A stretch of 63,203 nucleotides of DNA from Bacteroidetes bacterium GWF2_35_48 (GTDB lineage: Bacteria; Bacteroidota; Bacteroidia; Bacteroidales; GWF2-35-48). The notes under the pieces were generated by a model. That model had not been told where the DNA came from and ran no database searches. It saw nothing but the letters and a program-made list of their open reading frames with translations. The position numbers were made by a program, and so were the translations under genes. The number at the start of each line of letters is the position of its first letter. Within the stretch, counting starts at the first letter, position 1. The stretch spans positions 1-63,203 of the forward strand of contig MEOG01000058.1 in the NCBI GenBank assembly GCA_001769125.1. The letters run 5' to 3'. Of this stretch, positions 34,624-44,718 are shown in pieces.

Positions 34624-37600
34624 ATGACAGAAAATACTTTACATATTTTAATTAAATTATTCGCATACATTTCACATGTTTGCGGTGATACTATTACACT
34701 TGCAAAGTCGTTCGTTGAGGTATTTCTTACCCAGCAATTTTCTGCGCATGCCGTGCGTAAACAACTTGAATTATTCGAAACAGAATTTGATATCTGCAAA
34801 CTTCCTGTTTATCCATCTGCCGAATATCAGGAGACTGTTGAAAAAATAATTTTTACGTATTGCAATGAATTAAACAAGAGCCTTACTCTTAATCAAAAAT
34901 TTCTGGTATTGCTTAATTTGCTTGAATTTGTAAAACTCAGAAATGAGAAAAGCAATTCTTTGTTCATGAGTAATATTGTTACTAAAGCTGCCGAACTGTT
35001 CAAAATAGATTACAAAGAGTTTCTTAATTGTAAGTTTTTTATTGAAGACAGGATTTTTGATGCTGAAGGAAAAAATAATATTTTGGTTATTACAGGAAGT
35101 AAAATAACCGGTACTTCTGGTATCCGGTATCTTTTAAAAGAAGGGTTAAAAGGATATATAAGAATTCTGAAAATTGACAGCATCCATTCTTATTTATTTA
35201 TTGTATCAGGAGATGATCATCTTGAAATTAATGACCAGCATATTTTTAAGCGTCATGTCTATTTCTTCAATAAAGGTTCATCCATACGAAGCTCCAAAAT
35301 CCGTCCCTTATATTTCAGTGATGTAGAGCAATCATTTGTTAATGTTGAACCGAAAAAAAAAATCGTACTTACAGTTGAAAATCTAGTATATGAATTTTTT
35401 GATCATACGATAGGCATTCATCAATTAAGCCTTTCTGCATTTTCAGGACAGATGGTCGCGATTATGGGGGGAAGCGGTTCAGGAAAATCAACTTTTTTGA
35501 ATCTTCTGAACGGTAATTTAAAACCAACTAAGGGCCGCATTCTTATCAATGATGTGGATATTAATAAACATAAAAAGCAAATTCATGGATTGATGGGATA
35601 TGTACCCCAGGACGACACCCTTTTTGAGGAATTATCAGTTTATCAGAACCTATATTTTAGCACAAAATTATGTTTAGGCGCGAGTGACAAAAAAATACTT
35701 AATGAAAAAATTATTAATACACTTAAACGTCTTGATCTTTATGCTATCAGGCATCTGAAAGTAGGTACTCCCCTTAATAAATTTATAAGCGGAGGTCAGC
35801 GAAAGCGTCTTAATATTGCATTGGAGTTGATACGCGAACCTTCTGTGATTTTTGTTGACGAACCAACTTCGGGACTGTCTTCATCCGATTCTATAAAAAT
35901 GATTGACTTATTAAAAGAACAGGCGAACAATGGAAAATTATTATTTGTTAATATACATCAACCCTCTTCTGAAATAATTAAATTATTCGATAAACTATTG
36001 ATTTTTGATAAGGGAGGATATCCTGTATATTGGGGGAATCCGCTCGAATCACTACGCTATTTGAAAAATAATCTTAATCTCCTTGATGCGGAGCAAAGTG
36101 AATGTTTATCCTGTGGGAATGTGAACCCTGAAGATATTCTGTTATTAATTGAACGTAAAAAAATTAATGAGACAGGAAGAGACACTGAAGAACGTATTAA
36201 TTCACCTGAGCAGTGGTATCGGATATTTATTGAAACAAAAAGTAAAAGCAATGACTCTCTAAACATTTCAAGTGGAAATATTCCTGAAATAAATTTTAAA
36301 TTATCGGCTATATATATTCAGTTTAAAATTTTCGTAATCCGTAATTTGCTTTCAAAATTTTCAGACAGACAGTATATAGTAATTAGCCTGCTCGAAGCAC
36401 CATTACTTGCTTTGATACTATCTTTTTTTATGCGGCAAACTGATGTTATAACACATGTATATGTCTTTAGTAAGAATGAAAATATTCCTTCGTATCTTTT
36501 TATGGGTGTGATTGTAGCTCTTTTTTTGGGATTAATAGTGAGTTCAGAAGAAATAATTAAAGATAGAAAAATCCTACGCCGCGAGGAATTTATAGGACTG
36601 AACCGAACTGCATATATTAACTCAAAAGTAATGTATTTGTTTGTACTTTCATTTATTCAGATATTTTTATTTGTAATAATTGGAAATTATATTCTTGAAA
36701 TAAAAGGAATGACTTTGAATTATTGCCTTGTATTATGGTCAATTGCCTGCTTTGCCAATATGCTTGGTTTGAATGTTTCAAATAGTTTACAATCAGTAAT
36801 TGCAATTTATATTTCCATTCCCTTTCTCCTGATCCCGCAGATACTGCTTGCTGGAGTTGTTGTTAATTTTGATAATCTTCATCATACGCTTGCATCACAA
36901 AAATATGTTCCTGTATTTGGTGATTTCATGGTTTCGCGCTGGGGATATGAAGCTTTGGCTGTTACTCAATTTAAAGATAATAAATATGAGAAATATTTAT
37001 ATGATTTTGACAAAAAAATCAGTGATGCAGTTTATCAGATAAATTTTAAGCTTCCTGAATTAATACAAATTGCAGAAACAAATATTTCTCTAATTCAGCC
37101 GGACAATACTATTAACAACTCGGATACATGCAAAATGCAAAATAATTTAATACTTCTGCAATATCAATTGAATACATATTTACTGCCTCCAGTGAATTCA
37201 AAATTATTTTTTTTTGATAGTCTCAAGATTTCACTTGTTAATAATCAAATATTAAAACGAACCATAAATCAACTTGAAAATTTTAAGAAAATGAATAAAG
37301 ATCAATATGCGAAAATTGATATTCAAAAAGAAAAAATGATTGAAAGATTCATTGAAAAAAATGGAATGGAAAATATGATAAAATTCAAACAGAATTATTT
37401 CAATGAAAAGTTGAATAACCTTGTTTTAGATAATAATGAATTTGTTAAATATACAATTTCCGGAGATGATATTATTAGAAAATACAGACCTGTTTACCAT
37501 TATCCTGAAAATAATTTTGGTCGCGCTCATTTTTATGCACCCGTAAAAAAAATAGGTAATTTTTATATTGACACGATGTTGTTTAATGTAGCTGTTATCT

Positions 37601-37743
37601 GGCTTATGACATGTTTTTTATACTTTATTCTGATTTATAATCTTGTATTAAAAGCGAAGCAAATTTTTGATAAGATAATATGGGTTTACAGAAAACTGTT
37701 TACTAAAATAAAAAATAAAGAACTTAATAATAATCGAATATGA
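34624..37743 (+). CDS. Fused ABC transporter: TerB-like, FHA-like, ABCG-type ATPase and permease
   Basis: This 1039-residue protein has an N-terminal helical TerB-like domain (about 1-140). A beta-rich region with SIRSSKIRPLYFSD (about 150-245) looks FHA-like. The ATPase of ABCG/White type is at about 255-480: Walker A GGSGSGKST with Lys288, signature SGGQRKR, Walker B IFVDEPTSGL, and a downstream IHQPSSEI. The permease half has about five helices from 589 on and a last one near 985-1008, with an extracytoplasmic loop of roughly 230 residues between them. Similar fused proteins occur in Bacteroidota, but their cargo is unknown. The frame overlaps the lipoprotein gene by four bases. Confidence 0.85.
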   Translation: MTENTLHILIKLFAYISHVCGDTITLAKSFVEVFLTQQFSAHAVRKQLELFETEFDICKLPVYPSAEYQETVEKIIFTYCNELNKSLTLNQKFLVLLNLLEFVKLRNEKSNSLFMSNIVTKAAELFKIDYKEFLNCKFFIEDRIFDAEGKNNILVITGSKITGTSGIRYLLKEGLKGYIRILKIDSIHSYLFIVSGDDHLEINDQHIFKRHVYFFNKGSSIRSSKIRPLYFSDVEQSFVNVEPKKKIVLTVENLVYEFFDHTIGIHQLSLSAFSGQMVAIMGGSGSGKSTFLNLLNGNLKPTKGRILINDVDINKHKKQIHGLMGYVPQDDTLFEELSVYQNLYFSTKLCLGASDKKILNEKIINTLKRLDLYAIRHLKVGTPLNKFISGGQRKRLNIALELIREPSVIFVDEPTSGLSSSDSIKMIDLLKEQANNGKLLFVNIHQPSSEIIKLFDKLLIFDKGGYPVYWGNPLESLRYLKNNLNLLDAEQSECLSCGNVNPEDILLLIERKKINETGRDTEERINSPEQWYRIFIETKSKSNDSLNISSGNIPEINFKLSAIYIQFKIFVIRNLLSKFSDRQYIVISLLEAPLLALILSFFMRQTDVITHVYVFSKNENIPSYLFMGVIVALFLGLIVSSEEIIKDRKILRREEFIGLNRTAYINSKVMYLFVLSFIQIFLFVIIGNYILEIKGMTLNYCLVLWSIACFANMLGLNVSNSLQSVIAIYISIPFLLIPQILLAGVVVNFDNLHHTLASQKYVPVFGDFMVSRWGYEALAVTQFKDNKYEKYLYDFDKKISDAVYQINFKLPELIQIAETNISLIQPDNTINNSDTCKMQNNLILLQYQLNTYLLPPVNSKLFFFDSLKISLVNNQILKRTINQLENFKKMNKDQYAKIDIQKEKMIERFIEKNGMENMIKFKQNYFNEKLNNLVLDNNEFVKYTISGDDIIRKYRPVYHYPENNFGRAHFYAPVKKIGNFYIDTMLFNVAVIWLMTCFLYFILIYNLVLKAKQIFDKIIWVYRKLFTKIKNKELNNNRI

Positions 37744-38633
37744 AAAAATCAAAATGCCCCATCTGCAGAATTGCAGTAATTCTTTTACTTATGCTGAATT
37801 CATGTGAATTTAATAAAGTTGGTAATGATCTAGTTGATAATACAGACCTTCTGGCCAGCAATGATACAGTAAATAATACAGAAGAGGATTATTATTCAAT
37901 GCCTGCTCCATCTGAAGTTATCAGTTATTTTAAGGAAAATGAATATAAATTCAGGCAAGAGTTGATGAACCCCTTGTCTAATTATGAAAAATATAATACG
38001 CATGTTTCAAAAATCCTCAATGTTGGAATATATACTGCTGATGCTACATACCAGATTTTGTGCAAGAAGACAAGTAAAGCGGCGAGCACTTTTAAAGTAA
38101 TTGAAAGCTTGTGTAATGAAGCAAATATTTCTTCTGCTTTTGACGAAAATATTAAAAACAGAATAATTTATAATTCTGTAAATGCGGATTCAATAACTGA
38201 TATTTCTATTGAAATTTATTTAAAAATTGTAAATAACATACGTGAGACAGGATCACCTGACATGTATTTAATACTTGCATCAGGCTCTTTTGTCGAAATT
38301 ATGTATTTAATGACAAATTCGATTGGGAATTTTTCGGAATCAGAAAAATCAATTAATAAAGTTGTTGAACAGAAATTATTATTTGATGAATTGTTTTCAG
38401 CACTTATTAAAATAAAAAAAAATGAAGATATTTCCGGAATTGTCTCAGATATGTCCGACTTAAAGTCAGCTTTTGATTTGCTTGATGTGAAATCTGAAAA
38501 TATCCAGATGAATAAATCCAGTAACGGAAACCATGTTCTATCAGGGAAAAATATAATAAGCTATTCGGAGAAATTATATATTAATTTAAAAACATCAATA
38601 AATAAACTGAGATCAAAATGGACTGTAAATTAA
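37740..38633 (+). CDS. Lipoprotein encoded with the ABC transporter
   Basis: This 297-residue protein starts with a lipoprotein signal (ICRIAVILLLMLNSC), with the lipidated Cys near residue 22. The mature protein is mostly helical, with conserved-looking stretches SNYEKYNTHVSKILNVGIYT and SPDMYLILASGSFVEIMYLM. It resembles uncharacterised lipoproteins found beside TerB-ABC fusions in other Bacteroidota (from memory). The ATGA overlap with the transporter shows translational coupling, so it is probably the periplasmic or outer-membrane partner of that transporter. Function unknown. Confidence 0.75.
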   Translation: MKKSKCPICRIAVILLLMLNSCEFNKVGNDLVDNTDLLASNDTVNNTEEDYYSMPAPSEVISYFKENEYKFRQELMNPLSNYEKYNTHVSKILNVGIYTADATYQILCKKTSKAASTFKVIESLCNEANISSAFDENIKNRIIYNSVNADSITDISIEIYLKIVNNIRETGSPDMYLILASGSFVEIMYLMTNSIGNFSESEKSINKVVEQKLLFDELFSALIKIKKNEDISGIVSDMSDLKSAFDLLDVKSENIQMNKSSNGNHVLSGKNIISYSEKLYINLKTSINKLRSKWTVN

Positions 38634-39205
38634 TTTATTTTAAACTTCAATTTAAAAACAGGCAATTGCATTTGTTGGCAACGGCATTTGCTTGCTTGTC
38701 TTTTCATTGGCTTCAGTTTACTTCTCCTTCCGATATGAGAGATACAGCTCGCTCAGGGATTACAAAATTTATGATAATTTTCATTTTCATGATTATGCTT
38801 ACAAATTTAAATTCTATTGAAGCACAAAACTGTAATAATTATGAGAAAAAATGTGATCTGGCAGATAACTCTTTTACTGCAAGTTCAATGTCAAGAGGTA
38901 TAAAAATGGCTAAAGGACAAGTTTTTTCTGTTATATGTTTGTTTTACGCAGGGAAAGAAAATTATATATCGTTTTGTGGTGAAAATGATCTAGGAAAATT
39001 TCAGATTAAAATTCTTGATTATATAACAAAAAACGTGATATATAATAATACGGATGATAATCTTAAACAAAATTTAATTATAAATGTTGATGTTACAGCT
39101 ATAATTATTATTCAATTGTCAGCTCCTTCAGCAATTTTTCATGGTACAGAAAATAAATGCGCCGGGTTACTTATTGCTTATAAAGATTTAAAAAATGGAC
39201 AATAA
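38618..39205 (+). CDS. Secreted protein of unknown function, paralogue 1
   Basis: The frame of 195 residues overlaps the lipoprotein stop by 16 bases. A second possible start, Met52 at 38771, opens a better signal peptide (MIIFIFMIMLTNLNSIEAQ), so the true product may have about 144 residues. The mature part has paired Cys (QNCNNYEKKCD, SFCGEND, NKCAG) and a beta-rich pattern. It is clearly related to the next protein (shared QNCNN, SRxIKM/I, YISxCG, LGxxQxxIL, IxIQLSAPS/EVSAPT). The fold resembles a compact bacterial pre-peptidase-like jelly roll, but this is only a guess. Exported, location unknown. Confidence 0.65.
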   Translation: MDCKLIYFKLQFKNRQLHLLATAFACLSFHWLQFTSPSDMRDTARSGITKFMIIFIFMIMLTNLNSIEAQNCNNYEKKCDLADNSFTASSMSRGIKMAKGQVFSVICLFYAGKENYISFCGENDLGKFQIKILDYITKNVIYNNTDDNLKQNLIINVDVTAIIIIQLSAPSAIFHGTENKCAGLLIAYKDLKNGQ

Positions 39206-39692
39206 AATTATACTAAAATCTGTACCAATTTCCTTGATAACGTTAGCCTCTGTATTAAGCTTTTGGCGATACTCCATACTGCTGTTGTTTGCTGTTGTTT
39301 GTTTCAATAGCGTATCTGCTCAGAATTGTAATAATACTGAAAATAGTTGTTCTACTCCCCATGAAAAGAAATTTACCAAAAGTGCAATATCTCGTTCTAT
39401 AAAGATACGACATAAGCAAAGAAAAACTTTCAATGTAAATATGTTCGAAGGGAAGGAATATTATATTTCTGTTTGTGGAAAATCCAAATTAGGAAATATT
39501 CAGTTAAGAATACTGTCAGCAGAAAATAAATTAATTTATGATAATGCAGCCGCAGGATTAATAGATTTTATCATCATCAAATCAGAGTTAACACAGAAAT
39601 TAATTATTGAAGTATCCGCGCCTACAGGAAATTTTTCAGGCAAAGATGCTGAATGTATTGGTGTTTTAGTTGAATCACGGAAGACTAATTAG
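39195..39692 (+). CDS. Secreted protein of unknown function, paralogue 2
   Basis: This 165-residue paralogue of the preceding product has a signal peptide ending NSVSAQ at about residue 43. Mature landmarks are QNCNNTENSC, SAISRSIKIRHKQRKTFNV, YYISVCGKSKLGNIQLRIL and KLIIEVSAPTGNFSG, with the Cys pattern conserved. The frame overlaps the previous one by 11 bases, so the four genes 34624-39692 form one tight operon. The final TAG stop is formed across the junction with an inserted P1 element; without it the frame would end at the same codon as TAA, so the protein is unchanged. Confidence 0.75.
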   Translation: MDNKIILKSVPISLITLASVLSFWRYSILLLFAVVCFNSVSAQNCNNTENSCSTPHEKKFTKSAISRSIKIRHKQRKTFNVNMFEGKEYYISVCGKSKLGNIQLRILSAENKLIYDNAAAGLIDFIIIKSELTQKLIIEVSAPTGNFSGKDAECIGVLVESRKTN

Positions 39693-39833
39693 TGTCTGTC
39701 TATACAGTCAGTGTTTAGTTCAGAATGTTCGAGAGCAAGGCTTTCGCAGTGTTGAAAACCAAGGAGTTTACTTTTGTAAATGACTGTTTTCAACACAAGA
39801 GTAACGCAGCTATCGGACATTATGGACAAACAC
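39692..39833 (+). mobile_element. P1 palindromic element (142 bp)
   Basis: It runs from GTGTCTGTC to TATGGACAAACAC and is the same length as the copies at 19238 and 54781. TAATTA is duplicated at 39686-39691 and 39834-39839. It sits directly at the 3' end of the ABC operon and could form a hairpin in its transcript. Confidence 0.9.
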
Positions 39834-39866
39834 TAATTAACTGAACTTTGCCTGCGGTGAGGGCTT

Positions 39867-40315
39867 CAACGTTCGCATAAATTAATTCGTTAAAAAAAGA
39901 GAGCAGCAGTCATTTTCAAGAGAATTATAAAATATTTTTTTCTTTTACTGATTTTATGAAAAATTATGACTGAAATCAAAAAAAAATAATATTTCGGTGC
40001 GCTGCACCTTTTTTAACAACGCAGCTCTGCTGCTACAAATGTTATCGCAGCTTTGCTGCTACAAATGTTATCGCAGCTCTGCTGCTACAAATGTTATCGC
40101 AGCTCTGCTGCTACAAATGTTATCGCAGCTCTGCTGCTACAAATGTTATCGCAGCTCTGCTGCTACTTAACAATGATAGCGGCAGAGCCGCATCATATTT
40201 GTAAAAATAAAAAGGGATAGAGACGCCAAGGTGCAGAGCACCGTAATATCTTTTGCTTGGATTGCTGTTAACAATTGTTTTTAATTACAAATAAAATAGT
40301 TATTTTTTATGCAAA
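39867..40315. mobile_element. F-family palindromic element, copy 3 with internal expansion
   Basis: The ends TTCAACGTTCGCATAAATTA and TTTTTTATGCAAAAGTTCAA are imperfect inverted repeats. The core at 39987-40249 has the GGTGCGCTGCACC / GGTGCAGAGCACC arms, lengthened by a 26-bp tandem repeat. With the P1 element it fills 39693-40337; no gene or regulon promoter is seen there. Confidence 0.7.
40020..40166. repeat. 26-bp tandem repeat inside the F element
   Basis: Five full units and one partial unit of CGCAGCTCTGCTGCTACAAA plus TGTTAT begin at 40020, 40046, 40072, 40098, 40124 and 40150. One unit has a single change (CTTTG). Other F copies have one or two units. Confidence 0.9.
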
Positions 40316-40337
40316 AGTTCAATAATTAATATTTTTT

Positions 40338-43300
40338 ATGCTAACTTTTTATCATATACGAGATTTTAAAAATACACTAAAAGTTATTCTTTTGATTATT
40401 TTTATTTTCAATACATTCCTCTCAATTGCTCAACCAGTAGCTGATTTTGATGCCCATATAAAAACAGGATGCAGCCCTTTACAGATTACCTTTATTAATC
40501 TTTCTTCTCCATCTCAGGGGTTAACTTATACTTGGATTTTAGGTAATGGAAATACATCAACACAGAACGAGCCTTTTGCGATATACAGTACCCCCGGCTC
40601 GTATAATGTAACGCTCGTTGTTAGTAACGGAATCACAGCAGATACAATGACTAAAAATAATTTTATTACTGTGTTTCAAAATCCGTTGGCCGATTTTCAG
40701 ATGAGCGGCTCTTTTTCTGGATGTGTACCTTTTCCTGTAATCTTTGAAAACACATCTCAACCCGGAGATGCTCCTATTGATATATATAACTGGGATTTTG
40801 GCGATGGTAATATTTCTTCTGAATTTGCGCCTGCTCATATATATCAGTTTGCCGGAATTTTTAATGTTTCATTGATGGTTTCAGACACCAACGGTTGCAT
40901 TAAAAGTACTGAATTTGAAAATTACATAATAACCTATAAACCGGTTTGCTATTTCACAAGTAATTTAACATCTTCTTGCAACGGCAAACTAATATCTTCT
41001 TTTACAAATCTATCAACAGGATCAGGCTTGCTTACTTATTTCTGGGACTTTGGTGATGGTCTTTTTTCTATTGAAGAAGAACCTGTTCATACATATCAGT
41101 CTCCGGGGATTTTTACAGTTAAATTAATTACAACTGATAGCCATGGATGTCTTGACACTCTTATTCGTTATGATTATATTAAAATAACCAAAACTCAGGC
41201 TGTATTTTCTGCAAACATTGATACAATTTGCAAAAATGATAGTATTCAATTTGTAAATAATTCTCTTAATTCAAATCAGTATGAATGGAATTTTGGAGAT
41301 GGTTTTTTTTCTGATGAAATCAGTCCCCTGCATGTATTTACAACATCAGGAGAATATAATGTTATTCTTATGGTATCAAAAAATGGACAATGTTATGATT
41401 CTGCTTCAATAAATATAAATATCGAAAATATAATAGCAGATTTCAATGTGGCAGAAAATTTTGGATGCGAATTGCCTTTCAATGCACAATATTTAGATAA
41501 CTCAACAAACGCTGTTTCATGGGAATGGCATTTTGGTTTTCGAAATCATTCTTTTGTACAAAACCCGGCATATACAATTTATTATGATACAACAGGTAAT
41601 TATCAAATGATATTTTCTGATACGTTAATAGTTACAAGCCTTCATGGATGTATTGATACTGCAATAGTGGATTCTAGTATTGTAATTATTTTGCCGAAAT
41701 TAGATTTTTTACCTTCAATGGATGGTCCTTATGGTTGTATTCCTGTAACACTTAATTACACAAACCAAAGTACATATAATACCAATCTGGATCATTTTGA
41801 ATCCTGGATCTGGGATTATGGAAACGGAAATACTTCTCAAAACTGGGATGGCTTATACACCTATAACAATTCCGGTTCATTTTTAGTAACATTTACTGCT
41901 GTAACTCAAAAAGGCTGTTCTGTCAGTAAATTTACGAATGCCAGCGCTGGAACACCGCAGATTCCGGATTTTACTGTAAATGCCCCGGATTCTCTTTGTG
42001 CGTCAGATACAGTCTCTTTTTTGAATTTATCTTCGGATCAGAACCTGATAAATTATTACTTTTGGTCTTTTAGCGATGGATATTTTTCATGGGATAAAAA
42101 TCCATCATGCACATTTCACGATACGGGTTATGTGAGCGTTTCTTTGCTTACTTCCTATAACGGATGCAACACTCAAATAAATAAAGCAAATTTGTTTTAT
42201 GTAAAAGGACCCGTTGCCTCTCAGGGGTTACAGTATGAATGTGAACATCCTCTCGATTATACATTTATTGCAAATGTAAAAGAAACGGAATCTTACTATT
42301 GGAATTTTGGGGATGGCTCTCCGATAGTTATGAATACAACTCCTTGTCTGCATTCCTTTAATTCTTCAGGAAATTATCAGATATTATTATCCGCTGATAA
42401 TTCTGTTACAGGTTGCTCTTACGAATCAATGCAGCCCATTCAGGTTCGTGAAATTATTGCTGATTTTACGATGACTGATTCTGTCGGTTGTCCTGGAGAT
42501 GAAATTCTCTTCGATGGATCCGTTTCGCAGGATGAAGCGTATGACAATTTCCAGAATCTATATAATTGGTATTTTGATGACACCGGTGAAAATATTTTTA
42601 CTTCATTACCTGATGGCCTTTTGAATCATCAGTTCAATACGAAAGGAACTCATTCTGTTAAATTACAGGTTCAGGATATTAATGGCTGTATAGGTGTTAA
42701 AAATAAAAAAATAAAAATTTACCAGCCTCAAACAGAGTTTTCAGCCAGTTATCAAACCGGTTGTCTTCCGATTGAATTTATTTTTTTTGATAATACTATT
42801 TCAGACACTACTATAACCGATTATTTGTGGAACTTTGGAGACAGTGCCCTGTCAACGGATATAAATCCTGTACACGAGTATCAGAATTTTGGTGCTTATG
42901 ATGTCAGCCTATCGGTTATAAATGTTCTAGGATGTACCAATAATCTGGTTAAACAGGATTTTATTAAAGCACTCAGTCCAGATCCTCATTTTTATGCTTT
43001 TGATTCCACTCTTTGCATGGGAGATTCACTCATTCTTAATAATGAATCAGAGTCAGAAATCGTGAACTACTTTTGGAGTTTTGGTGATGGAAATACCTCT
43101 GCGAATGAAGCTCCATGGCATGTATTTGCTGATACGGGAATTTATACTGTAAGTCTTACTATTATTGATGATCATGGATGCGATTCAACTAAGATTATTT
43201 CAAATTATATAAGTATTCAAGAAGCTCCGCAAGCAGATTTTATATCAGACATTTTTAGCGCCGAATGTTACCCTGCCCTTATTCATTTTACAGACCTGTC

Positions 43301-44708
43301 AGAATCAAATCATACCGGAAGCTGGATATGGCTTTTCGGAGATAATCAAACAGCTTCTGAATTACAGAATCCTTCGCATACTTATTTTAAACCGGGAGTG
43401 TATGATGTTACATTGATAGCTTCAAGTACCAATGGATGCACTGACACTATAATTAAAAATAATTATGTAACGATAAAAGGACCCTGGGCTATGCTGAACG
43501 CTCCTGATACCATTTGCAGGGGAGATACCGCAATATTGTTTGCATCCGATAAAATTAATGTTTACTTCCAGAAATGGGATTTGGGAAATGGAATAACCAG
43601 TAATGATGATACAACTAAAACAAGCTATTTTAACTATGGGCCGGCTTATCCGTCTTTACTGCTTTTTTCAGATAGCAGCCATACATGTAACAAATTGATT
43701 ACCGATACAATTTTGGTTTTTGATGTGATTTCAAATTTTAGTATCAATGACGGAAATTATGATGGTTGTGTACCTCTGGATTTTAATTTATCTGATATTT
43801 CTGCAAATGCAAACGCAGTATCATGGTATATAAATAACTTTTTAGTTTCACAAACATCTGACTATTCCGGAATCTTGACCAATCCCGGAAATCATGATGT
43901 TTCACAGGTTATTTTTAATGATTTTGGTTGTAGTGATACTTCCCAGAAAACACTTATTGTTTTTCCTTTGCCAACAGTTAACATCGTTGCCGATACTCTA
44001 ATCTGTAGGGATAATACTGTTCGTCTTTTTGCTTCAGGCGGAATATATTTTCATTGGTGGCCCGATCAGTTTATCAGTAATACTGAAATTTTTAATCCGG
44101 TTGTAAATCCTGACTCTTCAATGCTATATTTTGTTTCTGTTACTGATACTAATTCCTGCCGAAAAGACACTTTTGTTTCAGTGGAAGTCTTTCAGGTTCC
44201 TCAAATCACAATGAGTGATACTTCAGTTATTATTGGTGAAACAGTAAACCTAAATGTATATAATTCTGAAATCTTATACTACAATTGGGTTGCAGAGAAT
44301 TCTCTTTCGTGTCTTGATTGTTATAATCCCGTTGCTATTCCTCTTGAACCTACTATGTATTCAGTCTTCGTAACAGATTTGTATCATTGCTTCACACAAA
44401 ATTATTTTGTATTTATTGATGTCATGAAAAAATATTCTGTAGATGTTCCGGAACTATTTACTCCTAACGGGGATGGTAAAAACGATCATGTATTTGTCAG
44501 AGGTTGGGGTATAAAAGAGCTGATGGAATTTCGAATTTTTAACCGGTTTGGCGAAATGGTTTTTGAATCAAAAGAACTTACTGCGGGCTGGGATGGGAGT
44601 TATAAAAGAGAGCCTCAGAACATAGAAACATTCACGTATGTTGTCAGGGTATTAACACATAACAATGATATTCTTACAAAAAAAGGATTCATAAAACTTA
44701 TCAGATAA
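40338..44708 (+). CDS. Giant PKD-repeat surface protein with T9SS type B sorting domain
   Basis: This 1456-residue protein has a signal peptide ending near FLSIAQ (residue 34). About 13 PKD-type beta domains follow, recognised by motifs such as YNWDFGDGN, YFWDFGDGL, YEWNFGDGF, YFWSFGDGN and WIWLFGDNQ; some are degenerate. From about 1369 comes a type B sorting domain (gliding-motility-associated C-terminus: ELFTPNGDGKNDHVFVRG, FNRFGEMVFE, ending KKGFIKLIR). Type B substrates are exported by T9SS, usually need a cognate PorP/SprF protein, and form surface filaments or adhesins. That protein is encoded 10 bp downstream. No regulon promoter lies upstream, unlike the second triad. Confidence 0.92.
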   Translation: MLTFYHIRDFKNTLKVILLIIFIFNTFLSIAQPVADFDAHIKTGCSPLQITFINLSSPSQGLTYTWILGNGNTSTQNEPFAIYSTPGSYNVTLVVSNGITADTMTKNNFITVFQNPLADFQMSGSFSGCVPFPVIFENTSQPGDAPIDIYNWDFGDGNISSEFAPAHIYQFAGIFNVSLMVSDTNGCIKSTEFENYIITYKPVCYFTSNLTSSCNGKLISSFTNLSTGSGLLTYFWDFGDGLFSIEEEPVHTYQSPGIFTVKLITTDSHGCLDTLIRYDYIKITKTQAVFSANIDTICKNDSIQFVNNSLNSNQYEWNFGDGFFSDEISPLHVFTTSGEYNVILMVSKNGQCYDSASININIENIIADFNVAENFGCELPFNAQYLDNSTNAVSWEWHFGFRNHSFVQNPAYTIYYDTTGNYQMIFSDTLIVTSLHGCIDTAIVDSSIVIILPKLDFLPSMDGPYGCIPVTLNYTNQSTYNTNLDHFESWIWDYGNGNTSQNWDGLYTYNNSGSFLVTFTAVTQKGCSVSKFTNASAGTPQIPDFTVNAPDSLCASDTVSFLNLSSDQNLINYYFWSFSDGYFSWDKNPSCTFHDTGYVSVSLLTSYNGCNTQINKANLFYVKGPVASQGLQYECEHPLDYTFIANVKETESYYWNFGDGSPIVMNTTPCLHSFNSSGNYQILLSADNSVTGCSYESMQPIQVREIIADFTMTDSVGCPGDEILFDGSVSQDEAYDNFQNLYNWYFDDTGENIFTSLPDGLLNHQFNTKGTHSVKLQVQDINGCIGVKNKKIKIYQPQTEFSASYQTGCLPIEFIFFDNTISDTTITDYLWNFGDSALSTDINPVHEYQNFGAYDVSLSVINVLGCTNNLVKQDFIKALSPDPHFYAFDSTLCMGDSLILNNESESEIVNYFWSFGDGNTSANEAPWHVFADTGIYTVSLTIIDDHGCDSTKIISNYISIQEAPQADFISDIFSAECYPALIHFTDLSESNHTGSWIWLFGDNQTASELQNPSHTYFKPGVYDVTLIASSTNGCTDTIIKNNYVTIKGPWAMLNAPDTICRGDTAILFASDKINVYFQKWDLGNGITSNDDTTKTSYFNYGPAYPSLLLFSDSSHTCNKLITDTILVFDVISNFSINDGNYDGCVPLDFNLSDISANANAVSWYINNFLVSQTSDYSGILTNPGNHDVSQVIFNDFGCSDTSQKTLIVFPLPTVNIVADTLICRDNTVRLFASGGIYFHWWPDQFISNTEIFNPVVNPDSSMLYFVSVTDTNSCRKDTFVSVEVFQVPQITMSDTSVIIGETVNLNVYNSEILYYNWVAENSLSCLDCYNPVAIPLEPTMYSVFVTDLYHCFTQNYFVFIDVMKKYSVDVPELFTPNGDGKNDHVFVRGWGIKELMEFRIFNRFGEMVFESKELTAGWDGSYKREPQNIETFTYVVRVLTHNNDILTKKGFIKLIR

Positions 44709-44718
44709 ATTTTTAATT

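Noticed and set aside
40020-40166. Regular 26-bp repeats that might be taken for a CRISPR array
   Set aside because: The units are directly joined with no unique spacers, no cas genes are near, and the block lies inside a palindromic element.
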